From: a virus
Virus record (IMG/VR): IMGVR_UViG_3300048582_000059
Coordinates: 1 to 29,137 of that record
Length of the DNA stretch: 29,137 nt
Direction: 5' to 3' (one strand)
Shown: positions 14,606-23,364 of the stretch, piece after piece
Layout: every line of letters starts with the position of its first letter
Numbering within the stretch: position 1 is the first letter of the stretch
Program-made: the position numbers and the translations under genes
The notes under the pieces: model-generated
Seen by the model: the letters and a program-made list of their open reading frames with translations, nothing else
The model's database searches: none
What the model was told of the DNA's origin: nothing

Positions 14606-15285
14606 TGCCCGCCGTCGGGTTCCTGCTCGCCGAGGAGGAGGCCATGAAGGCCAAGTTCTCCGGCCTCACGCTTGCCGCCCCTCGCAAGGAGGACGGACAG
14701 GTCAAGGTCAAGGTGTGGTACCGGGGTGCCTCGCCCGAGCGCATCACCGAGTACCCGAACATCCTGATCGACCTCGTGGACATCGTCCCCGCCCTCGATC
14801 GAGCGCATTCGCAGGAGTACGTCAACTTCGACTACTGGCCCTCCTCGGCATCGACCAAGGCGGAGGCTCTGGAGTTCTTGGGCATGGACCCGCTGGGGGA
14901 AAGCGAGAGCGTTCTCGCAATGCGCTTCTTCCCGGTGGACCTGATCTTCCAGGTGGCCACCCGCACCCGCACCAAACTCCACGACGCCGCCCTGAGGGCG
15001 AAGATCATCACACAGATCGCCCCCTTCCGGTTCGGGTACCTCAACATCCCGGCCGACGGGTCCACCCGCCACCTCGACCTGCGCGGCTGGTCCTCGTCCA
15101 CCGACAACGAAGGGACCTCGGGCAAGTCCACCATCGTATTCACCACGCTGTACGAAATCTCCGTCACGGCCGAGATCCCGTTGGGCCTCCCCGAGGTCTA
15201 CGAACGTGTCCAGCAGATCCTCATCTCACTCGGTATCGAGGGGGATGCAGACACCGAGGACTTCGTCCTCAGCCCCACCCCCTGA
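14605..15285 (+). CDS. Probable tail terminator/completion protein, 226 aa
   Basis: I start at ATG 14605, which overlaps the previous stop and has GAGGGGG 6 bases upstream; ATG 14644 with GAGGAGGAGG is a strong alternative. The protein has mixed strands and helices: KVKVWYRGASPERITEYPNI, then LIDLVDIVPALDRAHSQEYV, RFFPVDLIFQVATRTRTKLH and TLYEISVTAEIPLG. The pattern and its position directly before the sheath fit a tail terminator, which caps the sheath and tube. I recognise no exact homologue. No nuclease or protease motif is present. Confidence 0.8.
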   Translation: MPAVGFLLAEEEAMKAKFSGLTLAAPRKEDGQVKVKVWYRGASPERITEYPNILIDLVDIVPALDRAHSQEYVNFDYWPSSASTKAEALEFLGMDPLGESESVLAMRFFPVDLIFQVATRTRTKLHDAALRAKIITQIAPFRFGYLNIPADGSTRHLDLRGWSSSTDNEGTSGKSTIVFTTLYEISVTAEIPLGLPEVYERVQQILISLGIEGDADTEDFVLSPTP

Positions 15286-15312
15286 TACCGCCCACTCCAG
15301 AGGAGAAACACC

Positions 15313-16875
15313 ATGCCCTTCCCCAGCGTTCAGTTCAGCGAGCAGGACTCGCAGTCCCCCGCAGCCGACCTCTTCCAGGCCAACCCCTCGGCGATCGGCG
15401 GCTTCGTCGGCCCGAGCGACCAGGGTCCTGTCGTCCCGACCGTGGTGTCCTCCTGGGCGCAGTTCGTGTCGGCGTACGGCCGCAACTACACCAGCCTCCA
15501 CTACGCCGTGTCGGACTTCTTCAACAACGGTGGTTCGCAGGCGCTGGTCACTCGCCTCCCCGGTGCTGACGCCGAGGCAGCCACGGTCGACATCGAGGCC
15601 GTCGGTGCCGAAGTTTCCGACCCTCCGATCTTCACGGTGACGGCGTTGTCGCCAGGCACGTGGGGCAACAACCTCCACGTCGTGGTGTACCCGCGAGACG
15701 CCACGGCGGGTCGTTTCGACATCGCCCTGTTCAACGTCCCGGCGGGCATCACCCTCGACGTCGCAGCCGGTGGCCAGTACCGACTGGAGCGTTGGAACGA
15801 CCTGTCGTTGTCGGCGAGCGACCCTCGCTACGTGTACGACATCGTCAACGCCCCGTCCTCCGCCGGGAGCCGCTACATCTCGATCTCCGGCCTCTCGCAG
15901 GCCCCAGGCGGGGACCTGTACCCGGTGACTGCGGCGGACAACGCCCTGGTCGATGGCTCGAACGGTACGTACGCCGCTCCGGATTTCGTGGCGGAGACTG
16001 CGTACACCTCCGCCGTGACGGCCATGCTGGCCACCGACCAGTCCCTCGTGATCAACCTCCCGGGCATCACCGACCCTGACACGATCGAGGCGGTCGTGTC
16101 GGCCGCTGCTGAGAAGGGCACCTCGTTCGTCGTCATCGACCCTCCGCTCGGTGACACGGCCAGCGAGTTGGCGGACTACCCCGGAGATCTCGGCCTCACC
16201 GCCCTGACCCCGCAGCAGCAGTCGTATGCGGGCGTCTGGGCACCCGCTCTGTACCTCCCCTCCCTGACCGGTGCCTCCGGGCGCACTGTTCTTCGTGGTC
16301 CGGGCGGGGCGGTGGTCGGCCTGATGCTGGCCGTGGATTCGAGCGTGGGCGTGTGGCGTGCCCCGGCCGGTACCCGCTTCCCCATCCGGGGTGCCTCCCA
16401 GGTGGAGACAGAGTTCACCGACGCCGAGTTGAGCCTCCTCAACGACTCCCACGTGAACGTCATCCGCCCCATCCGTGGCTACGGCATCGTCCCCATGGGC
16501 GCTCGGACCGTGAAGCGCTACGGCCAGGATCGCTACGTCAACAACCGGCGCAACATGATCTACATCAGGGAGTCCCTGATGAACGTCATCTTCCCGCTGA
16601 CCTTCGAGCCGAACGACAACCGCTTGTGGAACTCCATCCACACGGCCTGCGACCGCTTCCTGATGGGCCACTGGCAGCGCGGTGGACTCAAGGGCGGCAC
16701 TGCCCGAGAGGCGTACCGGCTGGTCTGCGACAGCACCAACAACCCGCCCCAGACGGCCGAGGCCGGAGAAGTCAACGTCACCATTGCCGTGGCTGTGTCC
16801 GCTCCTGCCGAGTTCATCAACATCAACCTCTCGTTCGCTGCGGGAGAGTTGGTGTCCTCGTCCATCGAGTCCTGA
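15313..16875 (+). CDS. Tail sheath protein
   Basis: This 520-residue protein is of sheath length and has the classic N-terminal pattern: IGGFVGPSDQGPVVPTVVSS, then WAQFVSAYG, HYAVSDFFNNGG and ALVTRL. The middle has DPDTIEAVVSAAAEKGTSFV and the C-terminal part has FPIRGASQVET and RGYGIVPMGARTVK followed by INNRRN-like VNNRRNMIYIRESL. These are typical of contractile sheaths, in which subunits interlock and contract to drive the tube through the cell wall. ATG 15313 has GAGGAGA upstream. It fixes the phage as a contractile-tailed (myovirus-type) phage. Confidence 0.97.
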   Translation: MPFPSVQFSEQDSQSPAADLFQANPSAIGGFVGPSDQGPVVPTVVSSWAQFVSAYGRNYTSLHYAVSDFFNNGGSQALVTRLPGADAEAATVDIEAVGAEVSDPPIFTVTALSPGTWGNNLHVVVYPRDATAGRFDIALFNVPAGITLDVAAGGQYRLERWNDLSLSASDPRYVYDIVNAPSSAGSRYISISGLSQAPGGDLYPVTAADNALVDGSNGTYAAPDFVAETAYTSAVTAMLATDQSLVINLPGITDPDTIEAVVSAAAEKGTSFVVIDPPLGDTASELADYPGDLGLTALTPQQQSYAGVWAPALYLPSLTGASGRTVLRGPGGAVVGLMLAVDSSVGVWRAPAGTRFPIRGASQVETEFTDAELSLLNDSHVNVIRPIRGYGIVPMGARTVKRYGQDRYVNNRRNMIYIRESLMNVIFPLTFEPNDNRLWNSIHTACDRFLMGHWQRGGLKGGTAREAYRLVCDSTNNPPQTAEAGEVNVTIAVAVSAPAEFININLSFAAGELVSSSIES

Positions 16876-16905
16876 TCCTCAGCCCCACCCAAGGAGATCC
16901 ACGCC

Positions 16906-17568
16906 ATGCCGCAGACTTCGTTCCCCACCCCCATCAAGGCGCACCCCAGTGCCCGAGATCCGCTCCGCAACTTCAAGTTCCGGGTGCGGTTCAGCCACCC
17001 CAACAAGAAGATCGACGCCATGTTCCACGACATGGGGTTCCTCTCCGTCGGCGGCTTGGCCGTGCAGACGGACGTGATCCCGTACCGCGAGGGCGGGGAC
17101 AACACCAACACCCGCAAGATGCCGGGCCTCACGGACTTCCCTCCGCTGACGCTGGTGGGGGGTGTGTTCCTCGCACCCCGCAACCCCCAGGTCGAGTGGA
17201 TGCGTCAGTTGTTCTCTGTCCAGTGGGGTGGAGGACGGTTCGGTGACCTCGCCACCGCCGTGCCCAACGACACCACCACGCGCAACTTCCGTTGCCAGGT
17301 GGACATCTCGGTCCTCCAGCACCCGGTCACCCGTTGGGGGCCGAACAACAGCCCCGACTCCGGCAAGCAGAACGGGGCCTTCTTCCGGGTGTACAACGCC
17401 TGGCCCGGCTCCGTCCAGTTCAACGACCTCAACGCTGGTGACAACAGCATCTTCATCTCCAGCATGACCCTGAACCACGAGGGCTGGGAGCCATTCTTCG
17501 GCAAGTACGCCAAGGAAGAGGCCCGTCTCTCGTGGGAGGAGGACGAGGACGAGGACACAGCGACCTGA
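16906..17568 (+). CDS. Tail tube protein
   Basis: This 220-residue protein follows the sheath gene, with AAGGAG before ATG 16906. It matches T4 gp19-type tubes: FKFRVRFSHP, FLSVGGLAVQTDVIPYREGG, then NTRKMPGLTDFPPLTLVGGV and a C-terminal FNDLNAGDNSIFISSMTLNHEGWEP-like segment. It stacks in hexameric rings to form the inner tube inside the sheath. The last 25 residues are acidic and may be disordered. Sheath and tube genes are adjacent, as in nearly all contractile phages. Confidence 0.95.
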   Translation: MPQTSFPTPIKAHPSARDPLRNFKFRVRFSHPNKKIDAMFHDMGFLSVGGLAVQTDVIPYREGGDNTNTRKMPGLTDFPPLTLVGGVFLAPRNPQVEWMRQLFSVQWGGGRFGDLATAVPNDTTTRNFRCQVDISVLQHPVTRWGPNNSPDSGKQNGAFFRVYNAWPGSVQFNDLNAGDNSIFISSMTLNHEGWEPFFGKYAKEEARLSWEEDEDEDTAT

Positions 17569-17569
17569 G

Positions 17570-17575
17570 TAGAGT
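17570..17575 (+). promoter_or_regulatory. Possible -10 box TAGAGT before the chaperone gene
   Basis: TAGAGT lies just after the tube stop, 36 bases before ATG 17612. A transcript from near 17582 would carry an AAGGAG ribosome site at 17597-17602. No -35 element is clear, so this is weak evidence. Confidence 0.2.
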
Positions 17576-17611
17576 TCGCCGAGAACCCACCACACAAGGA
17601 GAACACACCAC

Positions 17612-18454
17612 ATGGACGACACACTCACAGGGGAACACGAAGAGATCGACGACGGGGCGGAGGAACTACTCGCCCTCATCGCCAGCGGTGGGGTCGAGGA
17701 CCCCGGTGCACCTCCCAAGATCGACTCACCGATCGGCGGCACGGTGGACCTGCACTACGGGGTCGAGATCGACGGAACCCGGTACCGCCGATGCACCGTC
17801 CGGGAACTCAACGGCACCGATCAGGAGAAGATGGATCGCATCTCCTTGGACGAGGAGGGGTGGGCCATCCGTCTGCTCGACCTCGTCATCAACAGGGCGG
17901 TCCTCCAGATCGGACCGCACAACGTCGCCGACCACCCGGGCATCCTGGGCAAGATGCTCACAGGGGACCGAGACCTCCTGTGGGCCGAGGTGCTCTTCGC
18001 CACCTTCGGCGAGGTGCAGGAGTTCGACGAGATCGAGTGCCCGCACTGCAAGGCGAAGAACTTCTTCGAGGTCAACGTCAGGGACATGCTCAAGATCAGC
18101 GGCCTGATCAGAGAGGACGCCACCTTCGAGGTGACGACCCGTAAGGGTGACGTTCTCACCGGACGGTACCCCGTGGGAGACGACTACCTCGCCGCTCTGG
18201 CAGTCAAGGAGATCAACAACATCGCCGTGCTCGACACCTTCATCATGGCGAAGGTACTCCGCACGGTGAACGGTGCCCCGATCGCCGACCCCGACAGGTT
18301 CGCTCGCGAACTCGGGATCGTCGACAGGCGAACGGTCGTCACGGCGCTGAGGGATGCTCCCGCCGTCACCTTCGAGGAGGTGAAGGTGTCCTGCTCGGGA
18401 TGTGCGGAGATCATTCCGTTCATCATCGGTTGGGCGGACCTTCTACGGCTGTAA
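17612..18454 (+). CDS. Tail assembly chaperone, short form, with zinc-ribbon cysteines
   Basis: The gene sits between tube and tape measure, where tail assembly chaperones are found, and starts at ATG 17612 after AAGGAG. The product has 280 residues. Residues 1-45 are acidic. Four cysteines, C143/C146 (ECPHC) and C261/C264 (SCSGC), form a plausible split zinc ribbon. The end, IIGWADLLRL, runs into an open frame shifted by +1 that extends to 18629. A short and a long form that share an N-terminus is the usual design of these chaperones, which coat the tape measure during tail assembly. A T4 gp26-type role is an alternative. Confidence 0.85.
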   Translation: MDDTLTGEHEEIDDGAEELLALIASGGVEDPGAPPKIDSPIGGTVDLHYGVEIDGTRYRRCTVRELNGTDQEKMDRISLDEEGWAIRLLDLVINRAVLQIGPHNVADHPGILGKMLTGDRDLLWAEVLFATFGEVQEFDEIECPHCKAKNFFEVNVRDMLKISGLIREDATFEVTTRKGDVLTGRYPVGDDYLAALAVKEINNIAVLDTFIMAKVLRTVNGAPIADPDRFARELGIVDRRTVVTALRDAPAVTFEEVKVSCSGCAEIIPFIIGWADLLRL

Positions 18455-18629
18455 CTATCAGCGCCTCTACGAGGAGTACGCATTCCTCGCGGAGAATCAA
18501 CAGGGGTGGAGCCTGGACTCCATCAAGGACATGCCCGTCCGAGAGCGGCGGTACTGGATCAAACTCACTGAGTGGAAGGCTGCGAAATCGAGATGGACGG
18601 CAGCACAGACTCGACCGCAGGCTACGTAG
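17612..18629 (+). CDS. Tail assembly chaperone, long (frameshifted) form
   Basis: This is the predicted +1 frameshift product: residues 1-277 of the short form, then 61 residues read from 18444 to the TAG at 18627-18629, about 338 in total. The extension begins YGCNYQRLYEEYAFLAENQQ and has MPVRERRYWIKLTEW; both its composition and its G/C-ended codons look coding, while the part of that frame before 18440 does not. It overlaps the tape measure start. The exact slip point (CTT at 18440-18442) is inferred. An independent start at ATG 18402 in this frame is possible but would give an atypical N-terminus. Confidence 0.7.
18440..18446 (+). other. Predicted +1 ribosomal frameshift site (CTT-CTA-C)
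   Basis: In the chaperone frame the codons read GAC CTT CTA CGG. A tRNA-Leu on CUU could move +1 to UUC with only a first-position wobble, as in the RF2 gene's CUU-U slip. The following CUA is a rare codon in so GC-rich a genome and would slow decoding. The new frame then reads TAC GGC TGT. A -2 shift gives the same frame and cannot be excluded. Confidence 0.5.
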
Positions 18630-21600
18630 GCGGGCAGGACCCCTTCACCTCCAAGCAGAGCAAGTCCCGTCGCGGCAAGGCCAGCAAGGCAGTCACGGCG
18701 GGCACGGTAGGGGCCAGGGTGAACGTGGAGGCACTCAGCCCCCTCGTTCGCCTGGCCGAAGACCTCGGCCGGAAGTTCGGTGCAGTCCGTAAGGATCTGG
18801 AGGCCATCAACAACCTCTCCAACCGGATGGGGTCGGGAGGGGCGCACATCGGCTCGGCCCCCGGGGTCACTGCCACAGGGCAGAAGATCAACCCCGGGGT
18901 CCCGACCCCCACCAACCCCTTGGTGAGCGACCAAGGCTCCATCCCCCTGGGGATGCTCGTTCCCTCCCTCCGTGGCGCTGTGGGGGGAGCGGCCAACGTA
19001 CTCGGCAGGGTCGGGCAGTTCAATGCTGGGGCACGGAGCGCAGCCTTCGGCTCCGGCATGGCGTGGGTGGCGGACAAGGGGCTTGACGTCCTCTCCGATC
19101 GCTTCGGCAGGAACTTCACCGACTCGCTCCCCATCAGCGCCACGAGCAGCCTCATGTCGTCGATGTACGGGGCGGAGTATTCGACGATCGAGCGCAGGCG
19201 GCTGGTCGAACTCGGGAAGTTCGCTGGCAACCGCCAGGATGCGCTCGCAGCGCAGCAGATCGGCCTGTCCTACGGTCAGACGTACAACAACGCCTCCGGC
19301 AACTTCCTGAGGAACGTCGTGGCACCCATGGTGCAGGCCAGTGGTGGAACGATGTCTTCATCTCAGGCGGCGCAGTCTGCCGGTGCATTCCTCGACGCTC
19401 GCACCATGAACCAGGCTCTGGCCTTCGGCATCCGCCCGGGGAAGATGGCGGGCGTCGTGGGCAACCCGCTCCAGACAGGCCTCGGGTACGTCAAGAAGTA
19501 CGAGGAGATGCACGGCGTCCGCCTGAACGAGGCGGACTACGCCAACCTCCGCGACCCGGGCAACGGCCACCGCCTGGCCATGATGCGGATGTTCCAACTC
19601 GACGAGGCCGAGATGGACATGATCATTCAGGCAGGTCTCCAGAACAACCAGTTCCGCAGCACCCCCGCCTCCAAGGGGAGGGACATCAACTTCTCCAGCA
19701 GCGCCGACCTCAAGGCGATCGGCATGACGCAGTCCCGCCTCGGACTCAAGGCCATCTCGTACCTGAGCACGGTGAGTGGGCGAGAGTCGAACTTCTTCTC
19801 TCGGCAGGAAGACAACATGGTCGGCCGTCTCGGCACGGAGGAGAGTGTTCAGAAGGCACTCGGCTGGATGGAGGACGGACTCCAGGCCGTGATCGGAAAG
19901 TTGCACGAGTTCGAGCGGGTGATCACCGGAGTGATCACCGTCGTGGGCGGTCTCATGGCCGCTCGTGGGCTGTCCGGCTTCTTCGGTGGCGGGAGCGGCG
20001 CTGGCGGCTTCGGGGGTCTCCTGGGCGGCGCTGGGGGGAAGCCGTGGCACGCTGGTGGCGCTCCGGCCTCCATGCTCCCCGGATCGGGCCTCCTCGGCCC
20101 CAACGGTCAGCCGATCGCATCGGCGGCGACCGCTGCCGGTTCCGGCGGTGGTATGGGTGGCGGCATGCTCATGGGGGCTGCGAAGCAGATGGGTGGCGGG
20201 GTCATGGCCGCTGCCGGTACGTACGCCGCCGCCCACGGGGCGAAGATGGCCTATGCCGGAGGTTCCACCGGGGGCCTGGGCGTCGGGGTCGGTGCGTTCG
20301 GCGGCGCTGCGGCGGGTGCCGGTGTGGCTCTCATGGCGGGTATGGCCGTCCCTCCGTTGGCCATCGCCGGGGCCGTGGCCGGTGGGGCCTACGCCCTCTA
20401 TAAGTGGAACGAGGGGAAGAAGGATCGCGCTCGCGACTCCGGCGCTGCAAGCGCTCTCACCATGACGGAGAAGGAACTCCTTGCCGCCCTCTCCTCCTAC
20501 CACGACAAGGAGGGGGAGGGGACCCTCCTGAATACCCATGTGGCGGGCCTCGTCATGGTCACCGACAAGGACCGCGGGCGGATGGACACGCTCCAGCGCC
20601 GACGTGCCGCACTGATCGCTGCGGCGTTGGACGAAATCGCCAACGACACGGACTTCCTCGACAACACGCAGATGGTCAAGGACGGGGAAGAGGCCAAGGA
20701 GTTCGCCGACCTCCTGGCTTTCTTCCGCCAAGGGAACGTGCACGTAGACAAGGACTGGGACAAGAACGCCAACAAACTCCAGGATAAGTGGCTCCCCCGC
20801 CTTCGCAACCACTCGGCTTCGGTGTCCGTGCTTGACAAGTTCTTCGGACCGGCTATGAATCCCTTCGTGTGGGCACCGATCACCACGACTGAGGCGGACT
20901 CTCTCGTGCTGTCCAACAAGGAAGTCGCCATGGGAGTGAACCCCTCTCCGACAGGTGACGGTTCCTTCGCGATGAAGAGCGGCAAGACCTCCGTCTTCCA
21001 GTCCTCCTCGAAGTCTTCCTCCCCCTCCAGCAACCCCTCGTGGGACCGCCTCGACTCACGGATGAAGTCCCGCCTGGAGGCATTGATCTCCGCCAGCAAC
21101 GGGCAGGTCAGTTTCGGCGGTGGTTGGAGAAGCACCGAGAGCCAGCAGGCGATGTTCCTCGATCGCCACTACGTCGACCCGAACGGGTCGATCGAGTGGA
21201 ACGGGCAGAAGTGGTCCCTCAAGGCCGGGCAGGCTCCCGCAGCGCCCCCTGGACGCTCCATGCACGAGATCGGCCTCGCCGCCGACCTCCAGGGGCCTGG
21301 TGTGTGGAACGGTTGGCTGGACGCCAATGCCGGTCGCTTCGGGTTGAAGACTTTCACCAACGTGCCGAATAACAATGAGCGGTGGCACGTTCAGTTGGCC
21401 GAACTCCCGAACTCCCGCCGGGAGTACGAGGGGGCTGGCGGAGACGATGCCTTCGACGGGTGGGTGGGCGACGGCGGCACCTCCGGCACAGGGTCGAGCG
21501 CTACGTCGGGCGCAGGCGGTTCGGGAGGGGGCTACGGGGGCATCGCTGGCTCGGCATCGAGCGGCGTCAACTACAGCATCGCCAACTCCATGAGCATGGC

Positions 21601-22267
21601 CAGTGCCCTCGGCTTGGTCGGTGGCGGAACGTCGGCCCTCGGCAACACAGCAGCAGGGAACTCAGGCGGGTCGTCCTGGTCGGGCCAGGGGTCCATGACC
21701 ATGGAGCAGGTGGCCCAGGTTGCCTACAACGCTGGTTTCCGAGGAGTGGATCTCGTCAGGGCCGTTGCCATTGCCTGGAGGGAGTCCAGGGGCAACCCGA
21801 CCGCCCACAACCCGGACCGCTCGACCGGCGACGACTCCTACGGCCTGTGGCAGATCAACCTCCTTCCCGGGGCCTGGGACAAGTGGGCCGCAGAGCGAGG
21901 CATCACGGGGCAGGATCTCCTCGACCCGAACAAGGCCGCCGCCGCCACCTTCGCCATCTGGCAGCAGTCAGGGTGGCACCCGTGGGTCGGGTATCGCGAG
22001 GGCATCGGGTGGGACTCGGAGGCGTTGGCCACCAACCTGCCCCTGGCGCAGGCGGCAGTCACCAACGCCGGGCTGGGTGACGGTACGTTCGCCCTCACCG
22101 ATCGCGGTTCCCGCTCGGGTGGGGCCACACACATCCACGTGACCGTGCACGCCAACATCCAGGCCTCCGGCAGGCTGGAGTACGATGCGGCTGCGCTGAC
22201 CCAAGCGGCCGAGGCCGGTATCGGCAGGTCGGTGGAGACCATGAACAAGCGGAGAGGAGGGTTGTAG
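18593..22267 (+). CDS. Tape measure protein with M15 peptidase-like and lytic transglycosylase-like domains
   Basis: By far the longest gene (1,224 residues from ATG 18593; an in-frame GTG at 18572 adds seven). It sets tail length and is ejected through the tube. Hydrophobic Gly/Ala-rich stretches near residues 440-610 are typical. Two cell-wall domains follow. Residues about 815-940 resemble M15 D,D-carboxypeptidases: GGWRSTESQ (R846), SMHEIGLAAD (H891, D898) and ERWHVQ (H932), the expected zinc ligands. Residues about 1045-1150 resemble soluble lytic transglycosylases: AIAWRESRGNP (E1064 catalytic) and SYGLWQIN. Such domains locally open peptidoglycan during infection. Only GGAAGG, 13 bases upstream, is a possible SD site, so the start is uncertain. 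Confidence 0.93.
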   Translation: MDGSTDSTAGYVGGQDPFTSKQSKSRRGKASKAVTAGTVGARVNVEALSPLVRLAEDLGRKFGAVRKDLEAINNLSNRMGSGGAHIGSAPGVTATGQKINPGVPTPTNPLVSDQGSIPLGMLVPSLRGAVGGAANVLGRVGQFNAGARSAAFGSGMAWVADKGLDVLSDRFGRNFTDSLPISATSSLMSSMYGAEYSTIERRRLVELGKFAGNRQDALAAQQIGLSYGQTYNNASGNFLRNVVAPMVQASGGTMSSSQAAQSAGAFLDARTMNQALAFGIRPGKMAGVVGNPLQTGLGYVKKYEEMHGVRLNEADYANLRDPGNGHRLAMMRMFQLDEAEMDMIIQAGLQNNQFRSTPASKGRDINFSSSADLKAIGMTQSRLGLKAISYLSTVSGRESNFFSRQEDNMVGRLGTEESVQKALGWMEDGLQAVIGKLHEFERVITGVITVVGGLMAARGLSGFFGGGSGAGGFGGLLGGAGGKPWHAGGAPASMLPGSGLLGPNGQPIASAATAAGSGGGMGGGMLMGAAKQMGGGVMAAAGTYAAAHGAKMAYAGGSTGGLGVGVGAFGGAAAGAGVALMAGMAVPPLAIAGAVAGGAYALYKWNEGKKDRARDSGAASALTMTEKELLAALSSYHDKEGEGTLLNTHVAGLVMVTDKDRGRMDTLQRRRAALIAAALDEIANDTDFLDNTQMVKDGEEAKEFADLLAFFRQGNVHVDKDWDKNANKLQDKWLPRLRNHSASVSVLDKFFGPAMNPFVWAPITTTEADSLVLSNKEVAMGVNPSPTGDGSFAMKSGKTSVFQSSSKSSSPSSNPSWDRLDSRMKSRLEALISASNGQVSFGGGWRSTESQQAMFLDRHYVDPNGSIEWNGQKWSLKAGQAPAAPPGRSMHEIGLAADLQGPGVWNGWLDANAGRFGLKTFTNVPNNNERWHVQLAELPNSRREYEGAGGDDAFDGWVGDGGTSGTGSSATSGAGGSGGGYGGIAGSASSGVNYSIANSMSMASALGLVGGGTSALGNTAAGNSGGSSWSGQGSMTMEQVAQVAYNAGFRGVDLVRAVAIAWRESRGNPTAHNPDRSTGDDSYGLWQINLLPGAWDKWAAERGITGQDLLDPNKAAAATFAIWQQSGWHPWVGYREGIGWDSEALATNLPLAQAAVTNAGLGDGTFALTDRGSRSGGATHIHVTVHANIQASGRLEYDAAALTQAAEAGIGRSVETMNKRRGGL

Positions 22268-22269
22268 GG

Positions 22270-23361
22270 GTGTCACGTCGATCGACGAGTAGCGAGGATG
22301 AGGGACGTCGCGGAGAACCATTCGCCACGAACTTCTACGCCTACCCCAACGCCGACAGCCACCGGGCGTTCGGCAACAACACCCTCTTGCGGCGGGCGGT
22401 GTTGTGCGCTCTCCGGGAGGTGCAGGTCACCAAGCCTGTGCCCATCTCAACCGGGTGGGCGGGGGTCCCGAACGCTGTGCGTGATCTCACCGAGCCATCC
22501 ATCTCGACCGTGCGCCAGATCGACTGGCGCTACAGGAAGCAGTTCCAGTTCAACCCTCCCGACACCTTCCTCGCCATTCAGAACTCCGGCGTGGCTCGCC
22601 CCGAGACACAGAACCCCGAGGCGAATCTCGACACTGCCTTCGCCCTGGGGTTGGCCACCTCCTCCTTCGAGATGGCGTTCTCCCGGGAGCAGGAGGTGGA
22701 GTCCCACACCATGGCTCCGAAGTCCTTGAAGGGCACTGTCTTGGACGGGGTGCCGTGGCAGTACATCGGGGTGCAGAAGGACGTCTACGACGTGTTCCGT
22801 GTGCTCCTCGGCGGGGACGCCACTTTGTCGGAGGGACTCAACAAAGCCGCCAAGGCTGAACTGGAGAAGGCAGGCCAGCCGCAACCCTTGTCGTCTCACT
22901 ACTTCTCCATCCACAAACTGACGGGGGCCTTCTTCGACTACGCCAAGGCTGGTCAGTACATCTACTCCCGACCCGTGGCCGTCTACTTCTCCCGATCTCT
23001 CGTGTTCTACGGGAGGGTCACCGGGCTGAACGTGCGGTTCACAAAGTTCTCGCGAGAGATGGTGCCTACGCAATGCGTGATCGGGTTGGGGCTGGAGATC
23101 GCCAACGCCTCCAACTCCGCCGCCTCCTACGGGATCACAGGCGACGGCATCATCACCCCGACCACCCCCACCACCACCACGCACGACTCCCACACCTCCT
23201 CCTCCGGGGGCGGGGGGTCGACCCAACCCCCCGGCACGCACGACGCCCACACGCCGCAGGTACCTCAGGTACCGGACCCTTCCGATGGCGACGGCGGTGG
23301 CGGTACGGTACGGCTGATGCGCCCGGTGCGTCCAGGCGTGCGTCGAGGAAGAGGGGGTTGA
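22270..23361 (+). CDS. Baseplate/tail protein, 363 aa (family not recognised)
   Basis: GTG 22270 lies 8 bases after AGGAGGG. Residues 1-285 look folded, with alternating strands and helices (WRYRKQFQFNPPDTFLAIQ, LATSSFEMAFSREQEV, VPWQYIGVQKDVYDVFRVLL, YIYSRPVAVYFSRSLVFYGR). This matches nothing I can name, though its place just after the tape measure fits a baseplate or tail-hub protein. The C-terminal 70 residues are low-complexity: Thr/Pro run, two THD(S/A)HT elements, Gly runs and a basic RPGVRRGRGG end, probably a flexible linker and nucleic-acid- or partner-binding tail. The next gene starts 3 bases after its stop. Confidence 0.85.
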   Translation: MSRRSTSSEDEGRRGEPFATNFYAYPNADSHRAFGNNTLLRRAVLCALREVQVTKPVPISTGWAGVPNAVRDLTEPSISTVRQIDWRYRKQFQFNPPDTFLAIQNSGVARPETQNPEANLDTAFALGLATSSFEMAFSREQEVESHTMAPKSLKGTVLDGVPWQYIGVQKDVYDVFRVLLGGDATLSEGLNKAAKAELEKAGQPQPLSSHYFSIHKLTGAFFDYAKAGQYIYSRPVAVYFSRSLVFYGRVTGLNVRFTKFSREMVPTQCVIGLGLEIANASNSAASYGITGDGIITPTTPTTTTHDSHTSSSGGGGSTQPPGTHDAHTPQVPQVPDPSDGDGGGGTVRLMRPVRPGVRRGRGG

Positions 23362-23364
23362 TCC

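Noticed and set aside
18402-18629. Independent gene starting at ATG 18402 in the +1 frame
   Set aside because: Its first 13 codons look non-coding (MRRSFRSSSVGR) and lie wholly inside the chaperone gene. Coding character starts only after the proposed slip site, so a frameshift explains it better.
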